A DNA stretch of 64,000 nucleotides from Rhyacophila brunnea (Eukaryota > Arthropoda > Insecta > Trichoptera > Rhyacophilidae). The notes under the pieces are model-generated. The model made no database searches. It had not been told where the DNA came from and was given only the letters and a program-made list of their open reading frames with translations. Both the position numbers and the translations under genes were made by a program. Shown here in pieces: positions 1 to 13,600 of the stretch (the first letter of the stretch is position 1; each line of letters starts with the position of its first letter). The DNA lies in contig JAGYXB010001862.1 in NCBI GenBank assembly GCA_022495005.1, positions 1,550,001-1,614,000 on the forward strand. The letters are read 5' to 3'.

Positions 1-57
1 AACAAAGTCGTCACCCAACCCCAATTCTTCAAGTACGTCCTTATTGAGCGACCTTAG
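1..57 (+). CDS. Possible terminal coding fragment of an upstream gene
   Basis: The first 19 codons of the window read open and end in TAG at 55-57 (C-terminus ...FFKYVLIERP). The stretch is less AT-rich than what follows, and AATAAA-like hexamers occur near 151 and 171, as expected of a 3' UTR. It could be the last exon of a gene to the left. No splice site or homology can be seen from so short a piece, so chance is a real alternative. Confidence 0.25.
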   Translation, partial: NKVVTQPQFFKYVLIERP

Positions 58-473
58 TTCGATCTATTATTATTATGAAAAGACAGTAAAGTTAGTTCAT
101 CGTAATATTATGTTCAATATTATTTGTCGTTTGAGTGATAATACTTTCAATAAAACATATAATAAGCAGACAATAAATTCGCAATAATCTTAATACTTCT
201 CGGATTTTATAAATAATTGGCTACGAATATTTTAACACAATGCTTACCCCTTTTACTTTATTTTGTAATTAACGTGTTAATTTGGATTTGAAAAGTAATT
301 AGCAAAAACACAATTTTGTGCGGCCCGTAAGCTATGGGTTAATAAAAAGTTTCGTATATTTTTTATTTAAAAAATATCGTAATAATAACAAAAGAGTAGC
401 TAACACAACACAACAAAAAGAAAAGTTGTAAAATTAAATGATATAAGTACACATAAATAAAGTTTTCTTCGAC
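58..473. other. AT-rich intergenic stretch
   Basis: No ORF, RNA or repeat structure recognised beyond possible polyadenylation hexamers near 151 and 171. Confidence 0.5.
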
Positions 474-702
474 TTCGACCATGTCCGAATATGATCATAT
501 TGGCCTCCACAGAGTGGAGGTATTATTAACAGATTTTGTTTTTACAAGAAATGGATGTCAGCCACTTGCTCAACTTATTAGGTCCATACTCTGACTTATA
601 CACGAATTGAAAAACAATATGTGTACTTGCCAGACCCAGGATTCGAACCTGGGACCCACGTCGCTATATGCCGACGCTTAAGCCGCGCGGCTATCGTGGG
701 TA
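474..702 (-). repeat. tRNA-derived SINE, near full length
   Basis: Read on the minus strand, 702-636 is a tRNA-like head with a B-box GGTTCGAATCC (plus-strand GGATTCGAACC near 651). A body follows that contains the motif GGACCTAATAAGTTGAGCAA, then a tail with a short inverted repeat (CCTCCACTCTGTGGAGG) and ACATGGTCGAA. The same body and tail recur at 2251-2326, 6130-6306 and 12247-12366, with weaker copies at 5455-5570 and 32058-32165. The head has lost tRNA folding and the unit is repeated, so this is a SINE and not a tRNA gene. It is the most complete copy in the window. Confidence 0.85.
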
Positions 703-721
703 ATATTTATAAAACTACATT

Positions 722-925
722 TTTATATCCTTGGTTTCCCGTATCATATAAAATATCTCCTCCAGATCCCTAGATTCCTCCAGTGTATGTATCCAAAACA
801 GCGACTGCATTACGTCTTTGGTTTTCAATGCTCATTCGCTATCTCATGTACTCAGTTGAACAGCACTCACCTGTTTTATCAGTCAAGCGACGATAGATCT
901 CAGCCACCGTCTTCAAAGCAGATGG
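722..925 (-). repeat. Unrecognised coding-like repeat, copy A
   Basis: On the minus strand this reads a peptide-like stretch containing TVAEIYRRLTDKTG and, after a stop, ENQRRNAVAVLDTY. The same pair of blocks appears on the plus strand at 47458-47620 ([13 protein letters not shown], then [20 protein letters not shown]). Conservation is at protein level, so both look like decayed copies of one coding repeat, probably a TE protein. I do not recognise the family. The Harbinger-like MITE abuts its 5' end. Confidence 0.5.
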
Positions 926-930
926 TCTAA

Positions 931-1336
931 TAGCGCCTGTACACGTGCATGGATTTACTGGCAGCAAAAGTGCGTATTTTAAACTATCGTGACAATAACT
1001 GTTTACACGTAAAAGTGCTGACTGGCTCGCCAATCTCTTTCTGCAAGAGTAAGTGAGACGCGATGTTGTCATTTTATAGTATTATTTGACAGGTCGTGAA
1101 AATCGGTTAACCTCAAAATGAGTCTGCACGGTGTAGTTCGTATTTTTAGCGGCTGGTTCACCGTAGATATCGAACGAATCCCTGTCGCATGAAAATTCAG
1201 AAACTTCCAAACTTGTTTGATTCATGCATGCAAACTTGAAACTGCAGAATAATACATGTTTACCCATTCATTTTATTGTTATGGCCGCGATAATACTTAC
1301 TGTCAACAGTAAATCCATGCACGTGTAAACGGGGTA
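931..1336 (-). mobile_element. PIF/Harbinger-like MITE, copy A (406 bp)
   Basis: The element begins TAGCGCCTGTACACGTGCAT and ends with the imperfect inverse, ATGCACGTGTAAACGGGGTA. It is flanked by TAA at 928-930 and 1337-1339, matching the 3-bp TWA target duplications of PIF/Harbinger elements. A second copy in opposite orientation lies at 30040-30442 and shares internal blocks such as TTTTCACGACCTGTCA and ACAACATCGCGTCTC. It carries no intact coding sequence. It ends only about 120 bp before the first coding exon of the dipeptidase. Confidence 0.8.
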
Positions 1337-1459
1337 TAATGTAATGTTATATAATATATAATATATTCTCACCATTTCTTTGCACATATAATTTTGTATT
1401 TGTATGAGTAAGATGTAAGTATATATCTTTTAAATATTTGTGTATTCTATTTTTTCCAG

Positions 1460-1688
1460 GGCTCAATATGCGTAGCAGACAATGGTCGCTGGTGGTGGCA
1501 CTCGTGTTGGTGGCAGGCGCCGCGGGCGTCGCAGGCCCTATAGCATTGCGGGCCTCAGCGGGAGCGCCACTGGCTGAGCGGCTGGAAATTGCCAATCAGC
1601 TTCTCCACGAGACGCCGCTTATAGATGGACACAACGATCTTCCGTGGAATATTAGGAAATTTTTACATAACCGACTCAAGGATTTCAA
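1460..1688 (+). CDS. Dipeptidase exon 1 (start codon, signal peptide, HxD)
   Basis: The exon opens after TTTTTTCCAG at 1450-1459, carries 8 nt of 5' UTR, the ATG at 1468, and codons 1-73 plus two bases of codon 74. The donor is AA|GTGAGT at 1689. It encodes the signal peptide and the [12 protein letters not shown] motif (H55, D57). The acceptor before the ATG means the transcription start lies in an upstream exon that I cannot locate. Confidence 0.9.
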
Positions 1689-4600
1689 GTGAGTTGGATT
1701 ATATTATTTGGAAAATATTTTGTATAGGTACATCTCTAATTTTTAAGTACATCCATACTAAGTATAATATGGATCTCCACGGTGTGAGTTTATTAAGTTT
1801 TTAGGCACCCAATATATTTGGTCCTTACTCTAGATAAGGTATGTCCAACTTGCGGTTTACGGGCCGAAACACACCATTTGATTTTTTTTACTTTTTCGTA
1901 AAAACAGGTATTCACCAGATTCTGAACGTCTGTTTATTTGTCGGTGGGTACTTGTAACTTATCCCTTTTATCGAAATGAATAATAATTTTTCAATGCTAC
2001 CGTAAAGAATATACATAGAAGTAATATAAATATAGTCAGTAATTACTATGTTAATAATAGAAATTAGTCATAAGATAATTAATATAATATCAATATTCTG
2101 ATTTATAGGTTTGAAAATCGAAAAATTATATTTTGACAAAATTTCTGTTATTAGAAGAAACAAAAACTTTAAAACATAATTACATATTAAATAACAACAT
2201 TATATTAGTTGTATAAATATAATAATAAATATTCAATTGAAGATTTTTTTTTCGACCATGTCCGATCCTGATAGGATCATATGAGCCTCCACAGAGTGGA
2301 GGTTTGTATTGACAGATTTTGGAGAATTTAGAACATAGATATATTCCGTAAGTCGAAATCGACCTTGATTGTAATAATTTTGGAAGTAAATACGAAAAAT
2401 AAGATATAACTAACATAATGTTTGTTACTTCTAATACTACGTATTTCTATCAACTATTAACAATAAATACGTTTTCTCTTACTTTATGGAGTAATTTATT
2501 ACTAAATAAAATTTTTGTTACTATGTAATAGTATGAATTTGATAGAATAGAAGATGGTATTGTTTATTATATAATATGTCGTCAAATTTAAATTCTTATT
2601 AACATTCTGTTATTAAATCTGGATGACTGTAAATTGGTTTTAAAAGTAATTCACTTAATAGGAATTATGTAATTATTTGTGTGTATACATTATTTCTCAA
2701 ATCTTTCCATCAAACATGCTGTCAACCTCGTAGTTTCTTATTCTTTTCCTTAATAATTAATTTTATTTCATATTATTAATAATAATTAAAAAATTAAAAT
2801 AACTACTATTATATCAAATGCTGTCAAGAATTATAATATTATTATAATGTAAAAAAATCGGTGTGTGTACTTATGTACGCGCGTTAGAAGTTATACTTCT
2901 TTGGCGTAACAAAACAAAAATAAAACTTGTGATAACATAGATTCTTCGACTAGCTCTGGTGTGGTGATTTAGAATCAGGTTCACAAAATAAATGAAAGTG
3001 TTTCTTTGGTTCATTGAACGTTCCAAATTATTTGTTTTTCTTATTGGTGGGAAGTTGAAATAGAGTGCCGCTGGTTTAAAATTATCTTGTTGCTTCATTC
3101 CGTATTTATTAATATTATTTACTATTACTATTTTAAATATCTTGTTAAATTACACCTCAGAATAAGGGCCGCTTATTGGAGCGCCGCTAGTTTAAAATCA
3201 TTTTATTGCTTCATTCCTTAATTATTAATTAGGAAAGTTAACAGAAACAACTTTGAATCCGCCTAACACAACGATAAATATTTCTAAGTATTACGCAACC
3301 CGAATGAATATAAATTATAAAAATTATTTGTTACATAGCGGCCGGTCACACGCGAAAAATACAGTCTAATCTGTTTTCCCAAATGCGCCAAAAGAAGTAT
3401 AACTTCAAAAACTTGATATCGATACCTTAGCTCTATGAGGAAATATTTAAAAATACCTTGTTAATGATAATGGCGTTAAAAAAGTTGCACAAATTCTCAT
3501 TTCAAAATTAAAGCATTGATTTTTGAAGTAAATGGGTTTATTTTTTATTTGGTTCAAATGAACTTAACAATGGCACAATGAAATTTTACAGTTGAACAAA
3601 TAATAAATCCTGACATTCCCATTTATAATTAAATTAATGATTAATCCCAGAAAGGATTATTCGACTTTATGACCGGTTGAAGACATTTCTGATTTTTCTT
3701 TATTGAATTATAAAGAAAAGACTTTTCTACTCGTACATCGAATGGAATCAATATATTTAAACTTGAATAGGTATTAACGTAGGTTTATTTCGCCCTTTCT
3801 ATTATATCCAATAACAAATTTATAGTATTCGTTGCATGCTTTCTGTTTTCATATAACATTTTCGTTCATCACATTTTCTTGGGATAACCGAGTAAAAAAA
3901 GATATTTTGAAAGAAATGTATGCTAATAAATACGCACTACAAACGCGTTCAAGTGGCATACATGTTCTCTGCCCGAATTTAAATGACAAGTATCCCTTTT
4001 CAGCAAAACGGCCAGGATCCAAAGTGGCAATACACGGAATATCGGGTTTCATTTCGCATCGCACTCGTTACTCCGAATATACTTTTTTAGTCGTAAATGT
4101 TTCCGTTTGTTTGTTATTCTACGCTACTGTTCTACGTTTAAATTCAAGTTTAAATAAAATTGTGCGAACATAGAAACTTATAAGTTTAAAACGTCCACAC
4201 TTAAAGAAAAAGTAAAAAGAAAAACAACAAAATTAAATTGAAAACATGTAATATAATATATAAATACAAAAATTTAAATAAACTATGATAAGTAGGTACA
4301 ACATTGTATCGTAGGTTTCAATTCAAAAAAAGAATTAGTGGCGTAATTGTAAACATGAGTTATTTATAGGGTTAGATTATATAAAGTAGCATCTTCAGCA
4401 TCCAAAAATTGCTCCGGAAAATGATATTGAAAGGATATTCATGTAAATCACTTGTTATCTATCGACGTGTATTTTCTCGAAGGTAACCAACTATATTTTA
4501 AAATGAAAATATATATATTATTATATTATATAATAATGTCAATATAATTTATACTGGAAATAGACACATCATCAACTTTCAGTAGAAAAAAAAACAGTAC

Positions 4601-7600
4601 AAATATGAAAATTGTAAATACGCAGTGAATGGACTATATTTGTTCAATAAAAAAGTCACTTATCGGTGAAAAAAAAAAGTCTTTAATGCTTCAAATACAC
4701 TCTATGACGATCGGTCATATATATGTCGAAAAACCCGTTTCTTATGTTGGCGTCCTGTGTCACAGGGTGTTACAGAGTGTAAATAGGATGTCGTAGCTGT
4801 CATACAATATGTATGTATAATATGTCGGAATGGCATAGATTTGATCATAGACACTAAAACGCTCTTAGCATATATGTGCCCGATCGTCATATAGTCTATT
4901 TGAACCTTAAGTGACTAAAAAAGTATAATGATTACAATTAGAGACTACAACTAACTGAATAAAAATTAAACGACAGTGGATTCAAACGTTATTGTTAAAA
5001 AAAATACAATTTATTTGCGAGATATATACACAAGAATGTTTATTTGTTTGGACTAATATATAATAATTATATAAAGTATATTAAACGTGCAAATAGTATT
5101 GGTTATGTATTTTAGCAGATAAACAATGGGTAGGTAGTTCTAGATCCACAAAGTTTATAAGAATAAAAAACCTGACATGAAAAGTTTTCCAATTTACGGC
5201 ATCCAATTCAGTAGGTAGTCACCCTACAGATGCCGTCATATATCATTTATATAAAAGATTTTTTTTGTATCGACGTGTTTTATTATGCTTCATAAATAAT
5301 ATAAAATAGATAATGTAAAGATTTACCTAATTTATTAAGAGATTTTTTTTATCAGAAGTACTCACGTTGGCATAGTATGTTTTTGTATAAATACGAAGCT
5401 ATCGGTTGCCGGTTCAAACATTGGTTAAAATGCATGTATCTTTTTTATTTTCAATCTGTATTTGATCCAGTATAAGAAAAGGTCCAATAAGTTGAACGAA
5501 TGCCCAAAGCTATTTCTAGTAATCTTTAATACAACCTTCATTACATGGAGGCACATAATTATGCTAAGGTTTTGAGCTAGGTATATTTTTACTACATTAT
5601 CTACCTATCGTTTAAAATAGGGCAAGCATACTTTCGTAACATATTCTTCAATCTAGTACTACATATTTAATGTTTCTCTTTATATGTCAACCCAGCAGTG
5701 CATATATTGGTATTTTAACATTGGTGGGTGACTGATTAGTCAGTCACTGTAATGGGTTTAATAGGTGTGAAAATTTCAGAGCTATTGATTATTTTGTCCA
5801 CATATTATGGTTATTTAATTAAAACAACATTAATTCTTTTACATATTATTATATTATATACAAAATATATCCTTTTGGTATTAGTGTAGCAAAACAGTAG
5901 TCTAGTAATAGAATTGGAATGATCACATAAATAGATTGTGCCCTCAAAGCGAATTGAGACCGGAGACTTCGGATGAAAATCCAGTACCGTACACACCGAA
6001 AATATTTATAAAATATGATCAATCTTCTTTCAATAAAATCTTTTTGTCAAAAAAACGCACATTTAAAATTTTTAAGTTTATTTTTTGACGATTACCTACT
6101 ACTTCATCATGTTGAATTCTTAGAGTATCATTAAGGCCTCCACAGGGTGGAGGTTGTATTAACGGATTTTGTTTTATGAGAAACTGATGTTAGTCACGTG
6201 CTCAACCTATTAGGTATGTACTCTGATTCCAAACACAAATTGAAAAACAATGTTTCCAGAGTTTCAACCTGGGACCCACAAAATTATAAGCCGACGCTTA
6301 AGCTTATAAAAATATTTTAGCGTTAAAAAATATTTATATTGATTATTAAAAAAGTTATCTGTAAAATTATTTAATTGCAGTTCTTGCAAAAAAATTTACT
6401 GTCCTTCTTAATGTGTGTCATGTAATGATTAGGGATTTCCAGAATTTTTAATATATCATGCTTCAAGGATACTGCCGAACAAAAATCTTGGAAATTACTG
6501 GTATAGTAATGTTATTAAATATATCAAATTTTGGTATATTGTATTATATGAAGGCAGCTAAGCCACGTTTTTAACCCACAGGTAAATAATTAACATTTTA
6601 AATGATATTAGGTACATACTGACAGTTTTTTTTCTTTCATATTATTATATTTTGCTATATTCAGTATCAATATGTTTATGTAGCATCTGAAAATTCTTTG
6701 GTTGCTAAGGGCGTCTATAATTGAGAATTTTTTGATGGAATCAAATGCCTTTTCATATCTATAAAACCAAAATATAATGGCAGTTTGTATTCCTGGTAGC
6801 GCTCTAGATTTCCCTGACGACCTGTATATGATCCATAGTACTATAGCCTCTTCTGAATCCGGCTTGCTCTCTTGGTTAGTTCTCATCTAGAACTGTTTCG
6901 AGACGGTTTGAGAGTATTTTCGTGAAAACCTTATACAGAATTGGCAGTAGACTAATTGGTCGATGACTAATTGGCAGTGATGCCACAGCATGCGTGAAAC
7001 TCCACAAACGGTCGTGTAAATTCCCCATTAACAAAGGTGTCCGGCAAGGTAATACCATTTCACTTAAACTATTCATCGCTACTCTTGAGGACTTATTCAG
7101 GAAACTTGATTGGGAGGAAAAAGGTGTTCCAATGAATGGGGAGCACCTCAGTCACTTGTGCTTTGCAGATAATATTGTTATACTCTCACAAGACCCGAAA
7201 GACCTCCAAGGTAGAATGTAAGAACTCGCGGATGTCAGTCAAACGGTCGGCCTAAAGATAAATGTCTCAAAGGCAAAAGTGATGAGGAACTGTTTTTCGG
7301 ACCCTGCGATTATCTGTATTAATGGCACCCAACTCGAGCAAGTCAGCAGCTACGTCTATATCGGACAGCATGTGCCCATAGTCGGAAGGATGCACGATGA
7401 AATTGTACGAAGAATAAAGCTGGGATGGAGTGGTTTTGGACGACTGACTAGCATCTTCAAGAGTGACCTACCATTATGTCTTAAGCGTAAGGTGTTCAAC
7501 CAATGTGTGCTACTCGTGCTCATGTATGGCTACAAGACGTGTATCCTCAACACGAGAGATGTCCAAAAGCTAATAGTCGTACAGCGAGGCATGGAGAGGT

Positions 7601-10600
7601 GTATGTTGGGCATCACGCGAAAGTACCGTAAGAGAAAAGAATGGGTTAGAAAGCAGACATAAGTACGCGATGTAATAGACGTTGCCAAACAGCTGAAATG
7701 GAGATGGGCGGGGCACATTGCTCGCCGAAAGGACGGCCGCTGGACAAATGCCGTCATCCAGTGGTACCCAAGGGGTACGAAACGGCCACAGGGTCGCCCT
7801 AAAAGCCGCTGGATTGACGAACTGGGAAAGTTCGGCGGAAATACGTGGCAGCGAAAGACACAGGACTGAGAGAGTTGGAAGAAGCTTGGGGAGGCCTTTA
7901 TCCAGCAGTGGATTGATCCCGGATGATATTCAGCATCGAAGTAAAATAATCACAGTTGAACAAAAGTGGATTTTCTGTTTTAAATAGGAAGTGTATAATA
8001 TTATGTCTAACCGAAATTATGTTTAGGTATATTATATTAGATCGTATTCTAATTTGATAAATGTAGTAAATAAAATACTTCTTTAAATTTATTGTTTTTA
8101 TTCTTGTTGTAAGATATAATTGATATCAATCAATTACATAATAATGCAACATATTATAACCAATTATTATAAACAATGGCACAATTAGGCCAATGCCTGA
8201 TTAATGATGCAATATTGTATTTCATTCAACGTTTTTGCCTATTCAAGTATTTCAGTCAGTATCAATTAATTCCTCTGATTGAGAATACAAAACTCTGCTT
8301 GGACCTAACATTCAACTCATACACGACTACCATATTCATTTGATATGATAATAATGTGTTATTTATCTTCTAAAAATAATACATTGTGTGACAACATTTT
8401 GATATTAATTTGAACTCACTGCATACGTTTCATTGATTTCATCCACACATCATTTATTAACTGTACAGGAAAAATGATATGATTTATTAAATTTCTATAC
8501 ACAAGAGCCAATGTGTACCTATCGTATGTCCAAAAAGGTCACTTTCAGGAAAACGTAATTAAAAATCTTCAGCCGCTTGATAAATATTCTAATTTTGGAC
8601 TTTAGAAAAGTACAAAATATAATATACTAAACTCATCATAATATATAAAATGTACATACGATAAAAATTGACTGTAGAAAGGAAAAAGGACGTCACCCTC
8701 AGTTTTATTAAAATAGGTTTTATTGGATAAATACGTTGGACACTAACTATTAAAATAAATACACGTTGTGTCCAAAGGGCTGAAAATGCCGATTTATTAT
8801 CTAAATTTAGCTGGCATTTGGAAAAACGACTTACTTAACCTTCATTTTTAATGGTTTATCTTTAATTGACTCAATAATTAATATCAGATTAGAAATATAA
8901 AAACTAAATTAATAATTTTCATGCACTTCACAGTATTCACATATTAATTTCGACCGAAAACCATAACAAATACGTTTTTGTGCCCCCTGTAAAATTTAAT
9001 TTGTGTGGATTACGTCATTTTTCCTACAGTCGAAATTATACAATGTTTGTACCTTTTTCACTATAATAATGTATTAGAAACTCAATAAATGTTCACACAT
9101 ATAAATACTCTTATCAAATTAAATGTAGTTTGGACAGTCCACATTTAATATTCCACAAGATGACGCGTTGCTTCATCCGATGGATTAGTAAAAAAATATG
9201 AACACACCTTGTCCGAATAAAAACAATGAAAATGTTTGTTCTTTTTTTACGGAAAGATGTATTTAACTCTGGATATCTTAAGATTATCTTCTAAAATAAA
9301 TTTGCTAGTGCAATATCGGGCAAAACTTTTTTTTTTAATAATTATTTTATTAAATACCACGTACAACTAATAAATCTTCTTCTTCTTCTTCAATGGCGCT
9401 ACAGCTCAAGTCGAGCCTTGGCCTCCTTCACCGCTGTCCTCCAACCGGAACGGTCCTCCGCACGTCTTTTTCAGTTCCTGATTTTTAGCAGCTGGTTGGC
9501 ATCTTTTGTAATGTTATCACCCCATCGTGTGCGTGACTTTCCCACTGGCCTTTTCCCCCCTGGGTTTAAAAGGTTTAAAAACTAATAAATAGGGCCTCAA
9601 AAATACTAAATACCTCGGGCCTCACATTTTATGTGAAGCGTATAATTTCAATAACCTTTTTTTATTTCCATTATAAGATAACTAATATTCATAATGCCCT
9701 TGAAGTGAAGGTTGTAATAGTATTAATCAGTCTCTTATTTGCCACGCATACATAGATAAAATATAAAAATAGATAATATCAAGACAGCTTATTCGAAAAT
9801 TACAAGCCCGTTATAAGGTTTAGCACTGACACATTCTGACATGCTCCTAAAACTTCAGACTATGTAGCCCGCCAAGGAAAATTTTCTTATGACATCGTTG
9901 CATGCTCGCTTGAGTGAAATTTTCTATCAAATATAATATATTTAGACATATCGTGTGAGCTACAGTACGATCATCTGACAAGCTGAGTGACAGAGAATTC
10001 TTCGAATAAAACAAAAGAAATTTGAGAACATTAGTGAAATACATTTGATTATCAGTGAATATTTTTATCATAATGACATTATAAATTGAACTCCTATCTA
10101 CGCTTTCAATAAGTAATCTACCTAAAATAAAAGTTATCTAAATTTAGACTTGTCATGAAAAGAAAATTAATCACATATTATTATTATTAAAACGCAACAT
10201 ATTTAAATGGTTGGAATATGATTTATCTCTATATATATAAAAATCTCGTGTCACGATGTTTGTGGTCGAACTCCTCCGAAATGGCTCGACTGATTTTTAT
10301 GAATTTTTTTATGTATATTTGTTAGGTATGAGAATAGGTCAACAAGTATATTTCATACCGCTAGGTGATTAGGGTATCTCTATCCAGAAAATTTTTCTTT
10401 TATTTTTTTGACAATTTTTTTTTTGTATTTTTTTTTATTTGGCATAAAAAAATACATATAACCTCAAATTTTCACTTTCCTAACCCCATCTTCCCATTTT
10501 TTAATCGTGATTTTATTATTTTTGTATGAACAAATTTAACCGCAGAACGAAATTATTTATGTTGTTGAATGACAGAATAGATGGCACTACGTCCGAGAAG

Positions 10601-13600
10601 AATTCAAGAGAAGCGTCGCGTCATTTTGACATTTCATTCGGCAAATCACAACGCAGTGCATGCAAAATTTTGTAGGATTTATTTTAATTTATCTATTTTT
10701 ATGTGCGTGTATTACAGTGCACAATGCCAGCAAGACGCAAGGGGGGCCATTTGGGCCGTCGAACAAATAAATCAACAAACATGCGAAATAGTAGAGTAGA
10801 AAGAACAGACGAACAAATTCAACAAGATAACAAAAACGTGCGTGTAAGCATCTCGCAATTGCGTGCATCTCAATCATAAGAGGCACGAGCTGAACGAAAT
10901 CAACAACGACAATTGGAACGGAGCCAAGCGCGCCGGTTCGTAGTTAACACACGCAGAGAAATGACCGACAACGCCAACAAGTACATCGAACATTTACATC
11001 CGCTTCGTTCCTTCGTCTCGCATTGAGTACGAGCCAGATATTGAATATTCCGCTCATCCGAAAGTGCTGATTGGTGCTACGGACAAAGAATGTCCCCATT
11101 GTCATGCGCTCAAATTCAAACATGAGTCAGCCGGGATGTGTTGCGCATCAGGAAAAAGTGCAACTACCAGAAATTGAGATACCACCAGAACCATTGAACA
11201 GCTTGCTCATTGGCACGGTTCCGGATTCAACCCTGTTCCTGAAGTCCATTCGCATATTCAATTCATGCTTCCAAATGACTTCGTCCGGAGCAACAGAAAT
11301 AGTTCACAATACTGCGGCAAATGGTCAACAATTCCATTCTACGTTCAAAATCAAAGGTCAAGTATACCACAAAGTAGGCTCATTGCTGCTAATGCCAAAC
11401 GAACCACATACATTTTTACAAATCTACTTCATGGGCGCGGCGGTGAGGACATCAATCATGTGGATGCACGTTGCGGCTTCAATAGCCTCAATTCGCCTAA
11501 AATGTCAGGCGCATCGTCGGTGAACTGGACGCCCTGTTGAATGAGCACAATGAATGAGCACAATGAACGTACGTCGATTCTATGCGACTGTTGTTGAAGA
11601 CATTGCTGGAATCATGGTTGGCGACCGCACATCGACGCGAGAAATTGTGATTCGAAGAAGAAACAATAATCTGGAGTTCATCGCTGACACACAGCGTTCA
11701 TACGACGCTCTCCAATATCCGCTAATTTTCTGGAAGGGACAAGACGGATATTGCATAAACATTAAACAACGAGATCCTGTCACAGGTAATTCATTCATTA
11801 TGAACATCATTAGTCATTTTGAATTGAGAAAATGAATGGTTGATGTTTTTTTGTTTTTATCGGCGGTCATCGTCTACAGTGCTCTATTCCTCTTTCTGTC
11901 ATAGATCCCATCGCCACACACTTACGATACATTCCTTAATTTTTATTTAACAACCAAAATATTCACTAGAAATAATTTATATGGCAGAACAACGTTTGCC
12001 TGGTCAGCTAGTTTCATTATATTAATGATATAAAATTAATACAAGTATATTTTATTTACGGTTTTCAAATATATTATTCCAATATTATGTATCAATTATG
12101 AAACATTTAGAATTTAAATGATTTCATAAAAAGTAATGTATGTCAAGTGTTTTTTCGTTACTCTTTATCATTAGTGGACCGAATCTCTTAATTACTATAA
12201 TTTAATAAGAAAGATTTTGGTCACGATTAATACTTCGAATAGATTCGAATACTAGGTCTGGCAAAGTACACTTATTGTTTTTCAATTTGTGTATGAGACA
12301 GAGTATGGACCTAATAGGTTGAGCAAGTGCCTGACACCCATTTCTCGTAAAAACTAAATCTGGTATTTTTTTTTTTTTTTTTTTTTTCTAGATGCCTTTA
12401 TGGATACCTCGCATTTACTATCGAGGTTTCTTAAGGACTTTGGCACGCAAACTACTCTACTTGATGCTAGTCAAATGAAAATTGTGCCGGCTGAGAGAAT
12501 ATGCCTTATTGAAACTGTTCTTCTACCCGCATCGGGTATTGCTAATTTGAATTCGGCCAGGGCCTATGATACCGCCTTGCAAAAACCCTGGAAAATTCTT
12601 AGTAGCGCAAGGCGGAGGTGATTCTGATGAATAATTTGTCGTATTCATTGGGAACTGAGGACTGCGATTTGTAGTCGAGTTTTTTCCCGTGGTAAAAGAA
12701 ATGTCGCATTGGACTAATGTTCTAAGTATATACTTATCCTATCTTATATGATTGCAGTCACTGGATCTGAAAGGCATGAATCATCTTTACATGTCACCAT
12801 TTATTATTTTTATTCTTTTTATTACATCAATACAGAAATTAAAAAGGGCATCTCTTCCGGCCTCGTTTGCCATGTTCCCCGGAAGGTCTCGAATGTCCGC
12901 GTCTGCCATCTGTAATAAAAAGTTCAGGTTGTGCCGCTCCTTGCTAAAGATTTGACAATCTAGGAGTAAATGTAAGACGTCCTGGTCGCTTCCGTCGTCG
13001 CATGGACACTTTCCATCAGATGTTATTTTAAACCGGTGCAGGTATGCTCGCATGACTCCGTGACCTGTAAGAATCTGAGTCATCTCAAAACACAGCCCCT
13101 TATGCACCCTGACGTCTCGTGCTGCTAAAATTGAAGGTAAAACTTTCGGGTCAACTCCCCTGTCGATGAGTTTATGTATCGTGAGTTCCATTCGTTTTTC
13201 ACCATGTCTGAAATTGTAATTTTCGCGTAGCTCAGAGAAAATTTGTCATAAGCTACCGCGGTCTTGGGTTCAGAGGCACCATGCCGAGCCAATTTGTCAG
13301 CTCTTTCATTTCCTTCTATCCCGGTGTGTCCCCTTATCCACTTGAAGTGCACCTCGGGTTGGCGCCGTCTCAGTAGAGCGGACTCGCTGTGAATAGAAAA
13401 GACAATCGGATTAGTAGACAACGGATTTCCAATTGCTTGGATTGAGCTTTTGGAGTCCGAATAAATACAAATACTATGGTTTTCGGTGAGCTTTCGCTGA
13501 ATTGGATCTGAGCCTGCCCACTCCAGAGCGCATTGGATGGCATAGAGTTCGGCCTGCATTACCGTACAATAGCTGGCAAGGCGGTACTTACGAGCCGCTA

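Noticed and set aside
636..702. Possible functional tRNA gene (good B-box)
   Set aside because: The A-box and stems are degenerate and the sequence continues into a repeated body, so it is a SINE head.
3832..4173. 113-codon open frame in intron 1
   Set aside because: No motif and overlaps an equally long antisense frame; treated as random.
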